Positions 31,852 through 41,502 of a DNA stretch of 64,000 nt are shown here, piece by piece. How positions within the stretch are numbered: the stretch's first letter is position 1; the number at the start of each line of letters is the position of its first letter. The position numbers and the translations under genes are program-made. Under the pieces are notes generated by a model. The model saw only the letters and a list, made by a program, of their open reading frames with translations, ran no database searches and was not told the DNA's origin. Source of the DNA: Alcanivorax sp. (lineage in GTDB: Bacteria; Pseudomonadota; Gammaproteobacteria; Pseudomonadales; Alcanivoracaceae); assembly GCF_002726155.1 (NCBI RefSeq), contig NZ_PBSH01000031.1:1-64000 (forward strand), written 5' to 3'.

Positions 31852-33259
31852 ATCGGGTTCGACTGAGAGCGAGCGCTCTCCCTGGGACCTCCATGAAGCA
31901 CGGCTAATGGCTGAAAATGCCAGGCTGAGCAGGATTTGTGATGCCTTGATAGAAAGGGTGGAGGCAAGCAATATGGCCCCCACCGCCCCTTATGCAGCAT
32001 TTCAGCATTCAGTTGTTCTGGCCGAGCAGGTGCGTGAGCGGACTCAGGACTTACGTGATGTAAACCAGAAACTACTGGAAGAAATAGAAGAGCGTCGCCA
32101 CATAGAAATGCAGCTACGCGAAGCACGGGAAAAAGCGGAGCAGGCGAACCTTTCTAAAACACGCTTTGTTGCAGCGGTGAGCCATGATTTGATGCAGCCA
32201 CTGAATGCTGCTCGGCTCTTCACCAGTGCGTTGCAGGAAAAGCCAGAGAATATGACGTTTCAGCTCGCTCATATCAGCACAGCGCTGGCTGATCTTGAAT
32301 CACTCATTACTACACTTTCAGATGCTTCAAAGCTGGATGCCGGAGTGGTAACGGCTGAGCTCGAAGTTTTTCCATTAAGTCGTTTACTGGATGTTCTAGC
32401 TGAAGAGTTTAGGCAAATCGCGCAACAGAAAGGTCTGCGATTTCGTTATGTTCCTTGCGCATCCTTGGTTAGATCTGATTCACAATTATTAAGCAGAATC
32501 CTTCGTAACCTGTTATCTAATGCGGTTCGTTATACAGAAAGTGGCTCGATCTTACTGGGTTGCCGAAAACGCGATGAAGGGGTTGAGGTTGTGGTCACTG
32601 ATACCGGCATAGGTATTCGTGATGATCAACATGATGAAATATTTAAAGAGTTCAAACGTGGAAAGCAAGCCGTAAGACACCACGAGCGAGGCTTGGGCCT
32701 GGGCTTGGCTATTGTGGAAAAAATTAGCGATATACTCTCCCATCCCTTGCGTTTTCACTCTCAAGAGGGGAAAGGGTCAAGCTTTGGTTTATTAATCCCT
32801 ATTGCTGAGCCTGAGGCTTATATCCGCAGAGCTTTGTCAGAAGACCCTTTTGTAGATCAATCTCTGCAAGGACTGCGTATTTGGGTGGTTGATAACGATG
32901 AGGCAATCTGCATTGGGATGCAAACCTTGATGGAGGGGTGGGGGTGTGATGTGGTGGTCGCTGATTCGTTAGCCTCTTTACGTAGTAAGGTGGATACCGG
33001 CGCTGACGACGCTGATGTATTACTAATGGATTATCATCTGGATCCAGGGACAGATGATGGCATTACTGTTGCAACGTTTATCAATTCTGGTCGCCAAATC
33101 CCATTACCGGTAATACTGGTAACAGCTGATCGTAGTGCAGAACTCAAGCAACGTTGTATCCAAAATGGGTTTACGCAGGTTTACAAACCACTGAAACCAT
33201 TGAAGTTGAAAATGGCGTTAAAGAACTTATCGAGCAGAATAAAAGGAAAAGAAGAGTAG
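31823..33259 (+). CDS. Hybrid sensor histidine kinase, NahK/ErcS'-like
   Basis: A 478-aa soluble kinase with an N-terminal coiled coil (about 60-115), a dimerisation/phosphotransfer site VSHDLMQPLNAARLF (His121), an ATPase domain with NLLSNAVRY and DTGIGI plus GLGLGLAIV, and a C-terminal receiver (from LRIWVVDNDE, acceptor Asp403 in MDYHLD). No transmembrane segment, so it probably listens to the FIST protein encoded just upstream. The start is uncertain: TTG at 31823 or 31829 inside the preceding gene, or ATG at 31907. No HPt protein is nearby. Confidence 0.85.
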   Translation: MSLDKETVSESGSTESERSPWDLHEARLMAENARLSRICDALIERVEASNMAPTAPYAAFQHSVVLAEQVRERTQDLRDVNQKLLEEIEERRHIEMQLREAREKAEQANLSKTRFVAAVSHDLMQPLNAARLFTSALQEKPENMTFQLAHISTALADLESLITTLSDASKLDAGVVTAELEVFPLSRLLDVLAEEFRQIAQQKGLRFRYVPCASLVRSDSQLLSRILRNLLSNAVRYTESGSILLGCRKRDEGVEVVVTDTGIGIRDDQHDEIFKEFKRGKQAVRHHERGLGLGLAIVEKISDILSHPLRFHSQEGKGSSFGLLIPIAEPEAYIRRALSEDPFVDQSLQGLRIWVVDNDEAICIGMQTLMEGWGCDVVVADSLASLRSKVDTGADDADVLLMDYHLDPGTDDGITVATFINSGRQIPLPVILVTADRSAELKQRCIQNGFTQVYKPLKPLKLKMALKNLSSRIKGKEE

Positions 33260-33284
33260 CCCTCTCCTCGCAGAGGAGGGGGCT
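33258..33284. terminator. Convergent hairpin after kinase gene
   Basis: AGCCCTCTCCTC pairs with GAGGAGGGGGCT (one G.U) around GCA, between the convergent kinase and pentapeptide genes. No long T-run; likely bidirectional. Confidence 0.6.
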
Positions 33285-33296
33285 GAAGTGTGATCT

Positions 33297-33983
33297 TTAT
33301 GGCCCTGCTGCGTCTTTATAAGCCCAATCAAAGGGGCAAGCGGTGCAACCGTGCATGTCCATGCTCTGGAAGTTTCCATAGCGCAGGTTTGCGCCTTCCA
33401 GGTTGGCGTTACGTAAGCTCGACAGGTTGAGTTTTACTTCTTGTAGATTAGCATCCTGAAGGTTCGCGCCGTTAAGCTTTGCCTTGTTGAGCCAGGCCAT
33501 CTCCAAGTTCACTCCCGTCATATTAGCATTGTTCCATTCAGAGCGAGTCAGCCGGCCAAATTCCAGATTAGCACCGGTGGCATCCACGTTGTCAAAAATG
33601 GCTTTTTGGGCAAATAGATTCCAGCTTTGAATGGCAAGCAAGCGCGCGCCGGTAAGGTCTGCCATGCGTAGGTTGGTGCTCATTAGGCGTGCTCGGCTCA
33701 TGTTTGCCTTGCGAAGATTGGCTTTTTCTAGATTGACTCCCTTGAGGTTGCTGTGTCGCAGGTCTGCGCCTTCAAGATTGGCGCCCGCAAAATTTGCTCC
33801 CGTCAGGTCCAGGCCGCTAAGGTCTGCACCTTTCAGGTTTGCACCTGCACAGTCTGTGGCTGGCTTAAGTTGGCAACCATTATGGCTGGGAATGTCCGCG
33901 CTAAAGTCGTCAGCATGAACGCCGCCATTCAGAGCCAGGAAAGTGATTAAAGTTATTGCTCGAGATAGCGTTATAAGTTTCAT
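33297..33983 (-). CDS. Periplasmic pentapeptide-repeat protein
   Basis: A 228-aa exported protein: signal peptide MKLITLSRAITLITFLALNG ending near VHA, a Cys-containing linker (NGCQLKPATDCAGA) and about 30 tandem A(N/D)LxG-type pentapeptides (GANLKGADLSGLDLTGANF onward) forming a right-handed quadrilateral helix. The tail (GCTACPFDWAY) has a further Cys pair. Located downstream of the PQQ dehydrogenase on the same strand behind a strong hairpin; a periplasmic accessory role is inferred. CAGGAGA precedes ATG 33983. Confidence 0.85.
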   Translation of the reverse strand: MKLITLSRAITLITFLALNGGVHADDFSADIPSHNGCQLKPATDCAGANLKGADLSGLDLTGANFAGANLEGADLRHSNLKGVNLEKANLRKANMSRARLMSTNLRMADLTGARLLAIQSWNLFAQKAIFDNVDATGANLEFGRLTRSEWNNANMTGVNLEMAWLNKAKLNGANLQDANLQEVKLNLSSLRNANLEGANLRYGNFQSMDMHGCTACPFDWAYKDAAGP

Positions 33984-34001
33984 TATATTCTCCTGGAAAA
34001 G

Positions 34002-34026
34002 CGTCAGCCCGCAATGCGGGCTGACG
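34002..34026 (-). terminator. Hairpin between PQQ dehydrogenase and pentapeptide gene
   Basis: CGTCAGCCCGC pairs perfectly with GCGGGCTGACG around an AAT loop, just after the dehydrogenase stop on the minus strand and followed by CTTTTCC. Probably reduces read-through into the pentapeptide gene. Confidence 0.65.
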
Positions 34027-34032
34027 TTCCTG

Positions 34033-35916
34033 TTACTTGCTGGCCAGGTCCTTGGCGAATTTGGGGAGTTTAAATACCCAGAAAGAACCACCTTGGGAGA
34101 TAGGCTTGGTTAGCTCAGCCATGTCACCGCCCCAGAGAGGCACTGCACCGCCATACCCGGCTGTGACACCAATGTATTGCTCACCATCCATTTCCCATGT
34201 AATCGGCGGGGAAATAATCCCGGTACCAACCTGAAATTTCCACAGTTCTTCACCCGTTTTAGCGTCAAAGGCCTTGAAGTAACCGTCACCTGTACCAGTG
34301 AAGACCAGGTTACCTTTGGTTGCGAGTACACCGGCCCAAAGTGGCATCGGCTCTTTGTGTTCCCAGGCAACTTTGCCGGTAGCGGGGTCCATGGCACGGA
34401 GGATACCTACGTGGTCATCGAACAACCGTTTGATGCGGAAACCCATGCCCAGATAGGCTGAACCAGGTTGATACTCAACCTCCTCGGTCCAGTAATCTTC
34501 TTTCCAGTGGTTGGCGGGAACGTAGAACAGGCCGGTATCCTGGCTATACGCCATGGGGTTCCAGTTCTTGCCGCCGAGGAAAGGCGGGGAGACTTCAACT
34601 GCCGGTGAGCGAGTCTCACCGTCTTTAAGGCGGGATGGTCGTTGGCCTTCGACTTCAATGGGGCGCCCGGTATCCAGATCAATACCTTCAGCCCAGGTAA
34701 TGCCATCCACGAATGGGAAAGCATTGAGAAGTTTGCCGTTAGTGCGGTCCGTTACATAGAAGAAGCCATTTCGGTCAGCGTGTGCACCGGCTTTATGGCT
34801 CTTGCCCTTCTTGTCTTTGTAGTCAAAGAGGACGATTTCATTATTACCTGAAAAATCCCAGGTATCGTTGGGTGTATGTTGATAGAACCACTTGATTTCA
34901 CCGGTGGTTGGATCAACTCCGACTTGTCCAGAGGTGTAAAGGCTGTCGTAGTCGGCAGGGTCGCCATCGGGTGCTGTGCGAGCCCAGCCATTCCACGGTG
35001 CAGGGTTACCTGCGCCAATAATGATGGTGTTGGTCGCTGCGTCAAAGGTGGCGCTTTGCCACGGAGCACCGCCCCCCTGGCTCCAAGCTTTTACTTTACC
35101 CGTTTCAGTGTTCGGATCGTCCGGCCAGCTGGGTGCTCTAGGGTCCCCACTGGGGGTGCTGTCTTCTCCGTTAAGACGACCAATGTGACCCTCTACGAAA
35201 GGACGCATCCAAACTTCTTCACCCGTTGCAGGGTCACGGGCGAACAGTTTGCCAACAACACCGAATTCATCACCGGAAGAGCCATGAATCAACAGAACTT
35301 TGCCTGTTTTTTGATCTTTAACAATGGTCGGCGCGCCAGTCATTGTGTAGCCCACTTTGTGGTCGCCGAATTTTTTACGCCAAACTACCTTGCCGGTGTC
35401 TTTGTTCAGTGCCACTACGCTGGCATCAAGTGTGCCGAAGAAAATATTGTCGCCGTAGATAGCTGCACCGCGGTTTACAACATCGCAGCAAGGACGAATA
35501 TCATCGGGTAGACGGTGCGAATAAGTCCAAATGCGTTTCCCTGTTTTGGCATCAACAGCAAAAATACGGGAGTAGGAACCAGTAACGTAGATTACACCTT
35601 CATGAACCAGGGCCTGGGATTCCTGACCGCGTTGTTTCTCATCCCCGAATGAGTAAGACCACGCAGGGGTAAGCATGGAAACGTTTTCGCTATTGATCCC
35701 TTCTAGCGTGCTGTATCGCTGGGCGCTGGTGCCCATGCCATACATAAGCACATCTTCAGTGGTTTTATGGTCATTGGCGATATCGTTCCAGGTGACCCCT
35801 TCTTCGGCAATAACCGTGCCGCTGCTACATGCGGTCAGCATAGTAGACATGGATATTACACCGATCATACGGGAAAGCTTCCCGCGATACGGTGGGTTGT
35901 AGTTTGTTTTCCTCAT
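34033..35916 (-). CDS. PQQ-dependent alcohol dehydrogenase, calcium type, with lipobox
   Basis: Quinoprotein of 627 aa oxidising ethanol or other primary alcohols in the periplasm and passing electrons to cytochrome c. Eight-bladed propeller repeats appear as AxDxxTGKxxW tryptophan motifs ([35 protein letters not shown]). The vicinal disulfide is Cys143-Cys144 (IRPCCDVV). The catalytic Asp354 in NDTWDFSG is followed at +2 by Ser356, not Asp; an Asp there marks lanthanide enzymes, so a calcium enzyme is predicted. The signal ends [11 protein letters not shown], a lipobox, suggesting a lipoprotein, unlike soluble ExaA. ATG 35916 has AGAGG upstream; the frame runs 38 codons further without one. 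Confidence 0.93.
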   Translation of the reverse strand: MRKTNYNPPYRGKLSRMIGVISMSTMLTACSSGTVIAEEGVTWNDIANDHKTTEDVLMYGMGTSAQRYSTLEGINSENVSMLTPAWSYSFGDEKQRGQESQALVHEGVIYVTGSYSRIFAVDAKTGKRIWTYSHRLPDDIRPCCDVVNRGAAIYGDNIFFGTLDASVVALNKDTGKVVWRKKFGDHKVGYTMTGAPTIVKDQKTGKVLLIHGSSGDEFGVVGKLFARDPATGEEVWMRPFVEGHIGRLNGEDSTPSGDPRAPSWPDDPNTETGKVKAWSQGGGAPWQSATFDAATNTIIIGAGNPAPWNGWARTAPDGDPADYDSLYTSGQVGVDPTTGEIKWFYQHTPNDTWDFSGNNEIVLFDYKDKKGKSHKAGAHADRNGFFYVTDRTNGKLLNAFPFVDGITWAEGIDLDTGRPIEVEGQRPSRLKDGETRSPAVEVSPPFLGGKNWNPMAYSQDTGLFYVPANHWKEDYWTEEVEYQPGSAYLGMGFRIKRLFDDHVGILRAMDPATGKVAWEHKEPMPLWAGVLATKGNLVFTGTGDGYFKAFDAKTGEELWKFQVGTGIISPPITWEMDGEQYIGVTAGYGGAVPLWGGDMAELTKPISQGGSFWVFKLPKFAKDLASK

Positions 35917-36093
35917 AACGCAAGCCTCTGCTCTGGTTTTAATATCTGATCGCACTGGCGGTAATGGGATCAGTGCATGGGAAATTACGGCGTGCCAGTT
36001 TGAGAATCCCCAGCAACGCGGTGTATCCATTCAGGCAGAGATCAGGGGCTGCAAGATACCGTCAGTGGAAGTAAATGATCTAACCATTTGGGT

Positions 36094-36110
36094 CTACGAC
36101 TAAGGGACTA
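36094..36110 (-). promoter_or_regulatory. Quinoprotein-region motif, site A (TAGTCCCTTAGTCGTAG)
   Basis: Reverse-strand TAGTCCCTTAGTCGTAG, 89 bases before the cytochrome c start and 178 before the divergent PQQ dehydrogenase start. It aligns with sites B (38361), C (42838) and D (42792) as TANTCCCTTRGT. Candidate binding site of the LuxR-type regulator at 29865. Confidence 0.55.
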
Positions 36111-36198
36111 CGCATGATGGTGCGAAGGGCTAGTGCTGATCTTGTCGGCTGACTGCTAGATTAATTCCCATAATAGAATTCATTGGTTGGAGTGAAGT

Positions 36199-36639
36199 AT
36201 GAATGTATTAATGCGCATAGCGGGAAGTGTAGCCTTGTTGGGTTGTTCGCTGGTTGCATATGGCCATGGCAATGTGACGCCACAAGGGGTAGATCTTCGA
36301 GGATTGGAAAAGCTGGGTGAGGAGTGGCGTGATACTAATCCCTATCGTGAGGATCATCCGCAGCATGAATTGGCCGTGGATATTGGCAGCTCCGCCTATA
36401 ACCAGAACTGTGCAGCTTGTCATGGCCTGGAAGCCAAATCAGGCGGTATAGCTCCGGATCTGAGAGAACTGGAAAACGGTGATTATGGTGATGAATGGTA
36501 CAAAGAGCGGGTCGTAAATGGAGCTGTGCGTGATGGCCGAGTGTTAATGCCTAAAATGGCAGATTTTATTAGTCAAGAAGCCTTATGGGCCATCCGGACC
36601 TGGCTTGAAACCGTCAGTATGGAAACGGTGGGGCAATAA
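36199..36639 (+). CDS. Cytochrome c of the alcohol dehydrogenase (c550 / PedF-like)
   Basis: A 146-aa periplasmic mono-heme cytochrome: signal peptide (MNVLMRIAGSVALLGCSLVAYG), heme motif CAACH at 71-75 and candidate axial Met117 or Met120 in VLMPKM. It is the expected electron acceptor of the quinoprotein dehydrogenase, with which it is divergent. It leads a run of four genes to 39987, with 2 bases to the SoxYZ-like gene. GGAGTG precedes the ATG. Confidence 0.9.
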   Translation: MNVLMRIAGSVALLGCSLVAYGHGNVTPQGVDLRGLEKLGEEWRDTNPYREDHPQHELAVDIGSSAYNQNCAACHGLEAKSGGIAPDLRELENGDYGDEWYKERVVNGAVRDGRVLMPKMADFISQEALWAIRTWLETVSMETVGQ

Positions 36640-36641
36640 CC

Positions 36642-37412
36642 GTGCGGTCTGTAATGGTATTTCCCGGATTACTATTCCTGCTGTTAATCAATATAGGATC
36701 AGCACAGGAAAATAATGCTGACAACGCCAAGGATCCACTTGATTCATTCATGTGGGATCTATACAGGAATCGTTTTTTGTCAGACGCACCAGTACATTTT
36801 GATTCGAGAGTAAGGATAACGGCGCCTGAATTTGCTGAGGATTCGGGGCAGGTGCCAGTAGAAATCGATGCCAGCCATTTAAATGATCAATTCGACAAGA
36901 TGCTACTGTGGGTCGAGCTTAACCCCATACCTATGGTGTTCGAATACAGCCCGGGTACGCATGGCCTGGCAAAGGTAGGGCTGAATATCCGGCTTGAGCA
37001 GGGGTCCCCTGTCAGAGTGGCAGTGTTAAGTCAGGGCGCCTGGTATGTTGGCAGTACCTTTATAGATGGCGCAGGGGGAGGATGCTCAACACCGGGCATC
37101 GCTAACTCCGGCAAGAATTGGTCGAAAGACTTTGGTCAGGTTAGAGCCCGTAGGTTCCCTGCTGATAATGGCAGCCGTCTTCGTTTTCTGATTATGCATC
37201 CAATGGAAAGTGGTTTGTTACCCAGTGAGATTCCTTTCTATATCGAGGAGCTTACGATCAACAGTGGGGGAGAATCCGTTGCTGATATGAAGTGGCATGC
37301 CTCTATCAGCGAAAACCCGGTTCTGACAATTGAAATGAAAGGTGATAAAGGAACTACTTACAAGCTGAGAGCAAGGGACAACAATGCCAATGTTCTGGAA
37401 TCAGAAATCTGA
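36642..37412 (+). CDS. Quinoprotein dehydrogenase-associated SoxYZ-like carrier protein
   Basis: A 256-aa exported protein (signal LLFLLLINIGSAQ). The first half resembles SoxY: VELNPIPMVFEYSP and a Gly-rich carrier motif DGAGGGCSTP with Cys148, analogous to the SoxY GGCG carrier cysteine though internal rather than C-terminal; the second half resembles SoxZ (FYIEELTINSGGESV). The fused type is known to accompany PQQ dehydrogenases; its exact job in the relay is unresolved. It starts at GTG 36642, two bases after the cytochrome stop, and overlaps the next gene by 29 bases. Confidence 0.82.
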   Translation: MRSVMVFPGLLFLLLINIGSAQENNADNAKDPLDSFMWDLYRNRFLSDAPVHFDSRVRITAPEFAEDSGQVPVEIDASHLNDQFDKMLLWVELNPIPMVFEYSPGTHGLAKVGLNIRLEQGSPVRVAVLSQGAWYVGSTFIDGAGGGCSTPGIANSGKNWSKDFGQVRARRFPADNGSRLRFLIMHPMESGLLPSEIPFYIEELTINSGGESVADMKWHASISENPVLTIEMKGDKGTTYKLRARDNNANVLESEI

Positions 37413-38340
37413 TCAATGCCTGCTTCAATTTTCTGCTTCTTTACTTTTTACCTGTGTAGCCCCAGTGCATGGAGGAAGCCTTAATGTTCACCAGGTGGCA
37501 AGTAATGTTTGGATGGCTCAGGGTGAACCAGCGGAGCTAGATGAAGAGAACAAGGGAAATATAAGCAATAGTTCTTTTATCGCCACGGGAAATGGCGTCG
37601 TGGTGATCGATACCGGGACAACAGAAACATATGGGCGTCAGCTAAGGGAAACTATTAAAGAGTACACGGATGAACCTGTTCGCTGGGTAATCAACACGCA
37701 TCACCATCCTGATCATACCTTTGGTAATAGTGCATTCTCAGGGGTGCCTATAATGGCGCTTTCCGGAACGAAGAATGCGTTAAACCGAGATGGTGACTTC
37801 TTTCTCAAAACCGTTAAAGAGCGTGTTGGGGATACAGCGGCTGAAACGGTAGTCTCTATGCCGAATGTCAATGTTGAGCCGGGAGTGAAACTTTTTTCCG
37901 GATATTCGCTCAAGCTAATGAAATTTACTGGGCATAGCGGCAATGATCTTGTCGTTTACGATCCTCAGAGCGGTACCCTTTTCGCGGGCGATATATTGTT
38001 CTGGAACCGAGCGCCAACCACACCTCATTCTCCAGGAATCGATATCTGGTTGGAAGAACTGGATCGGTTGTCTGAAATTGAGGTTAAAGCGATTATCCCC
38101 GGGCACGGCCCTTTTGCCCGTGATTATTCTCCCTTGGTCCAAACGCGTGAATGGCTTTTGTGGCTGGACGCTCTCATGAAAGAAGGGGTCATGAAAGGCT
38201 ATTCTGCTAATACGCTTATTGATGCCGAAATTCCTGGTCAGTTTGCGGGTATGTCGCTCGCTAAATTCGAGTTAACCCGCACCATCAGTCACTTTTACCG
38301 AAAATATGAAGACGATTGGTGGGAGAGTACTAACCGATAA
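37384..38340 (+). CDS. Quinoprotein-associated metallo-beta-lactamase-fold hydrolase
   Basis: A 318-aa MBL-fold protein with an N-terminal hydrophobic export signal (LLQFSASLLFTCVAPVHG) and zinc motif THHHPDHTFGN (HHHPDH at 106-111), plus FTGHSGNDLVVYD and GDILFWNRAP, PGHGP downstream. Homologous quinoprotein relay system metallohydrolases sit in PQQ dehydrogenase clusters; substrate unknown. AAGGGA precedes the ATG at 37384, inside the end of the SoxYZ-like gene, implying coupling. Confidence 0.83.
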   Translation: MPMFWNQKSDQCLLQFSASLLFTCVAPVHGGSLNVHQVASNVWMAQGEPAELDEENKGNISNSSFIATGNGVVVIDTGTTETYGRQLRETIKEYTDEPVRWVINTHHHPDHTFGNSAFSGVPIMALSGTKNALNRDGDFFLKTVKERVGDTAAETVVSMPNVNVEPGVKLFSGYSLKLMKFTGHSGNDLVVYDPQSGTLFAGDILFWNRAPTTPHSPGIDIWLEELDRLSEIEVKAIIPGHGPFARDYSPLVQTREWLLWLDALMKEGVMKGYSANTLIDAEIPGQFAGMSLAKFELTRTISHFYRKYEDDWWESTNR

Positions 38341-38360
38341 GACCAAATGAGGAGAAGAAT

Positions 38361-38377
38361 TACTCCCTTGGTAGCAT
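38361..38377 (+). promoter_or_regulatory. Quinoprotein-region motif, site B (TACTCCCTTGGTAGCAT)
   Basis: Plus-strand TACTCCCTTGGTAGCAT, 90 bases before the aldehyde dehydrogenase ATG: the same distance as site A from the cytochrome gene. The flank GAAGAAT is also shared with site D. Confidence 0.55.
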
Positions 38378-38466
38378 GCGTATTTGGTCCACTCCATCCT
38401 ATTCTGATTGTGCAGGCGCTACTTATCAAAGCGCGGACGTCAAGCAATTAGAAGAGGAATCAGGTA

Positions 38467-39987
38467 ATGATTTATGCGAATCCTGGTAGCGAAGGTTCAG
38501 TGGTTTCATTTAAAGAACGTTATGAAAACTACATTGGAGGTGAGTGGGTTGCACCGGTAAAAGGGCAATATTTTGACAACGTTAGCCCAGTAAACGGTAA
38601 CGTTTTCTGTCAGGTAGCCAGGTCAAGTGCAGAGGATGTTGATTTGGCACTGGATGCGGCTCATCGGATTTCAGATGAGTGGGGTAAAACCTCAGTGACT
38701 GAGCGCAGTAACATACTGTTGAAAATAGCAGACCGCCTCGAGCAGAATCTTGAATCTCTTGCGGTAGCCGAAACCTGGGATAATGGTAAGGCTGTAAGGG
38801 AAACCCTGAATGCTGATTTGCCTTTGGCTGTTGATCATTTTCGCTACTTTGCAGGCTGTATTCGTGCTCAAGAAGGAACTGCTGCGGAAATTGACGCCAA
38901 TACGGTAGCGTACCATTTTCATGAGCCCCTAGGCGTTGTTGGGCAAATCATTCCCTGGAATTTCCCTATTCTGATGGCGACATGGAAGATCGCTCCGGCT
39001 CTGGCGGCCGGTAACTGCATTGTGTTAAAGCCCGCCGAACAAACCCCGGTTTCTATCCTTAAGGTGATGGAGTGTATTGGTGACCTGCTACCTGCCGGTG
39101 TTCTTAACGTTGTGAATGGATACGGTAAAGAGGCAGGCCAGGCGCTTGCCTCCAGTAAACGTATTGCAAAAATTGCTTTTACTGGTTCAACCCCTGTGGG
39201 ATCACACATTCTTAAATGTGCAGCAGAAAATATTATTCCCTCTACGGTAGAGCTGGGTGGTAAATCTCCAAACATTTACTTCTCAGACATTATGAATGCG
39301 GAAGCTTCGTTTATTGATAAAGCTGTAGAGGGTCTGGTTTTAGCCTACTTTAATCAAGGTGAAGTGTGCACATGCCCTTCTCGCGCATTGGTTCAAGAGA
39401 ATATGTACGATGATTTTATTGATCGCGTTCTTAAAAGGATAAAGACCATCAAGCGTGGAAATCCACTTGATACCGAAACACAGGTGGGGGCTCAGGCGTC
39501 TCGTGAGCAGTATGACAAGATTATGTCTTACATGAGTATTGCTAAAGAAGAAGGCGCGACCGTACTTGCCGGTGGAAGCAGTGAATCTCTCGAAGGTGAG
39601 TATGGCAATGGGTTTTATATTCAACCTACCCTGCTTAAAGGCCACAATAAAATGCGGGTCTTCCAGGAAGAAATTTTCGGTCCCGTTGTGGGGGTGACTA
39701 CATTCAAGGACGAAGCAGAAGCATTGCAAATCGCCAATGACACCGAATTCGGCCTTGGGGCTGGCGTATGGAGTCGAGATATGAACGTTGCTTTCAGAAT
39801 GGGGCGTGGCATTCAGGCAGGACGAGTCTGGACTAACTGTTATCACGCTTATCCTGCGCATGCCGCTTTTGGCGGATATAAGAAGTCAGGTATTGGTCGT
39901 GAGACTCACAAGATGATTCTTGATCACTATCAGCAAACAAAGAACTTGCTGGTTAGTTACGATACCAATCCCCTTGGCTTTTTCTGA
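38467..39987 (+). CDS. exaC: NAD-dependent (acet)aldehyde dehydrogenase, ExaC type
   Basis: Aldehyde dehydrogenase of 506 aa oxidising the aldehyde made by the PQQ enzyme to the acid. Conserved catalytic residues are Glu262 ([11 protein letters not shown]) and Cys301 ([13 protein letters not shown]). The N terminus ([22 protein letters not shown]) and length match ExaC/AcoD-type enzymes that follow PQQ ethanol dehydrogenases. Cytosolic. The upstream motif site B suggests shared control with the dehydrogenase. A strong terminator follows. Confidence 0.92.
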   Translation: MIYANPGSEGSVVSFKERYENYIGGEWVAPVKGQYFDNVSPVNGNVFCQVARSSAEDVDLALDAAHRISDEWGKTSVTERSNILLKIADRLEQNLESLAVAETWDNGKAVRETLNADLPLAVDHFRYFAGCIRAQEGTAAEIDANTVAYHFHEPLGVVGQIIPWNFPILMATWKIAPALAAGNCIVLKPAEQTPVSILKVMECIGDLLPAGVLNVVNGYGKEAGQALASSKRIAKIAFTGSTPVGSHILKCAAENIIPSTVELGGKSPNIYFSDIMNAEASFIDKAVEGLVLAYFNQGEVCTCPSRALVQENMYDDFIDRVLKRIKTIKRGNPLDTETQVGAQASREQYDKIMSYMSIAKEEGATVLAGGSSESLEGEYGNGFYIQPTLLKGHNKMRVFQEEIFGPVVGVTTFKDEAEALQIANDTEFGLGAGVWSRDMNVAFRMGRGIQAGRVWTNCYHAYPAHAAFGGYKKSGIGRETHKMILDHYQQTKNLLVSYDTNPLGFF

Positions 39988-40022
39988 GTACTATCTCCTG
40001 GTCGTCTAACTTGACGTCTTTT

Positions 40023-40045
40023 GCCGCCCTACGGGCGGCTTTTTT
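40023..40045 (+). terminator. Intrinsic terminator after exaC
   Basis: GCCGCCC TAC GGGCGGC followed by TTTTTT, 35 bases after the exaC stop. Strong Rho-independent terminator; the next gene's ribosome site is just downstream. Confidence 0.93.
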
Positions 40046-40065
40046 ATTGTTGCGAGAAGGGAAAG

Positions 40066-41502
40066 ATGCTTGAACTTCCTAATAAGCAAGATAATCCGTG
40101 GACGGTTCTTTCGATTGCGAACGAGTGGAAGTTACTGCCATCAACACTGTGGTCAGCACAGGCACCAGAATTCTCTCCTGTGGACAAATTGATTGATATA
40201 TCACCTATGGCGTTACGACTGTTGCAGCTCGATGTTCAGCATATCCGGACACATGTTGAAGGTGTTTCAACACTGAAAAATCTACATGCAGGTAGTTGTC
40301 TTCTGCCTGGTATGTCCCCGGTGGCTCAAAAGTATGCAGGACACCGTCATGGTATTTTTAATGATCGCATCGGTGATGGAGGGGCATTGCTTTTAGGTGA
40401 GGTTGCTACGCCTTTAGGTCGTATGGATATGTATTTAAAAGGCGGAGGTAGAACGCCGTATTCTCTTAGAGAGGATGGGTATATGGGGCTGCGTAGTGCG
40501 ATCAAAGAGTATCTTGTAGGTCATGCTCTCTATGGAATAGGAATACCTACAAGTTTGCCATTAAGTATCTGTAAGCATAAAAGAAAGATTGTTCGTGGCG
40601 AAATAGAGCAATCGGCAACTATTCTCCGTCTTTCACCATCACATGTACGGATTGGTCATTTTGAGTGGCTTGCCGAGCGGGGGAACGCTTCAGCCATGAA
40701 TGCGCTGATTGCTCATCTTGGTGGTTGTTATGGTGAGAGTGGCAAAATGGATGCAGATAAGTTTTTTAAGCATTCTGTGCAGCGGGCCGCGCATCTTGTG
40801 GCCGCATGGCAGGTTTGGGGGTTTGTTCATGGTGCGATGAATACGGATGATATTTCTGTTATAGGAATAACTCTGGACCACGGATCGGGAGCTTTTATTG
40901 AGTCTTTCCCGTCGTCTATGAAAAATGGCCATTATTCTGGTGACAATTCATCTCTGTTCTCTTCTCAGTCAGAATCGATGAAGTTCGGTCTTGAAGTGCT
41001 TGCCAGGGCATTACGGCTGTTATTGAGCGAAGAGCAATTAAACGCCACATTGGAAAACTTTGATGATCAAATTGAAAATGCGATGTTATGTGGTATGCGC
41101 TCCCGTTTGGGGTTGATGATGTCAAGAGATGCAGACTCAGAATTGATTGGGAAGTGGTTGAATATCCTGCATCGCAATGGTGCAGACTATACTTTGTCAT
41201 TCCGTTATTTGATGGAGTGGAAGAATGATCAATCCAGTGACCGACGTTTGGCGGATCAACTTGGTATTGATGGTAGCGACAAAGATCTATGTGAATGGTT
41301 AAGTGCTTATCGAAAACGTCTTGAAAATGAGTGTTGCACTCACTTGGAGCGTTATCGTTTCATGGCTGCTTTCAACCCGGTTACGGTGTTAAGGGATAGG
41401 GATATTTACAGCGTTACTGTGGCTGCCGAAGATGGGGATTTTATGCCTCTGGCTCGGTTGCGCAAGCGAATTACACAGCCTTACCACGATTTTCTGCAAT
41501 AG
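40066..41502 (+). CDS. Divergent SelO/YdiU-family (pseudokinase-like AMPylase) protein
   Basis: A 478-aa protein related to SelO, which transfers AMP to proteins. SelO motifs are present in altered form: YAGHRHGIFNDRIGDGGALLLGE (canonical YAGHQFG..PQLGDGRA), LKGGGRTPYSLREDGYMGLRSAIKEYL, and HGAMNTDDISVIGITLDHG, where canonical SelO has HGxMNTDNMS..LTIDYGP. The Asn after the catalytic Asp is Asp here, while the LDHG Asp is kept. Metal binding or chemistry may therefore differ. GAGAAGGGAAAG precedes ATG 40066. AT-rich codon use like its neighbours. Function in alcohol metabolism is unknown. Confidence 0.75.
   Translation: MLELPNKQDNPWTVLSIANEWKLLPSTLWSAQAPEFSPVDKLIDISPMALRLLQLDVQHIRTHVEGVSTLKNLHAGSCLLPGMSPVAQKYAGHRHGIFNDRIGDGGALLLGEVATPLGRMDMYLKGGGRTPYSLREDGYMGLRSAIKEYLVGHALYGIGIPTSLPLSICKHKRKIVRGEIEQSATILRLSPSHVRIGHFEWLAERGNASAMNALIAHLGGCYGESGKMDADKFFKHSVQRAAHLVAAWQVWGFVHGAMNTDDISVIGITLDHGSGAFIESFPSSMKNGHYSGDNSSLFSSQSESMKFGLEVLARALRLLLSEEQLNATLENFDDQIENAMLCGMRSRLGLMMSRDADSELIGKWLNILHRNGADYTLSFRYLMEWKNDQSSDRRLADQLGIDGSDKDLCEWLSAYRKRLENECCTHLERYRFMAAFNPVTVLRDRDIYSVTVAAEDGDFMPLARLRKRITQPYHDFLQ

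Noticed and set aside
34033..35916. Lanthanide-dependent (PedH/ExaF/XoxF-type) dehydrogenase
   Set aside because: The residue two after the catalytic Asp is Ser, not the lanthanide-binding Asp.
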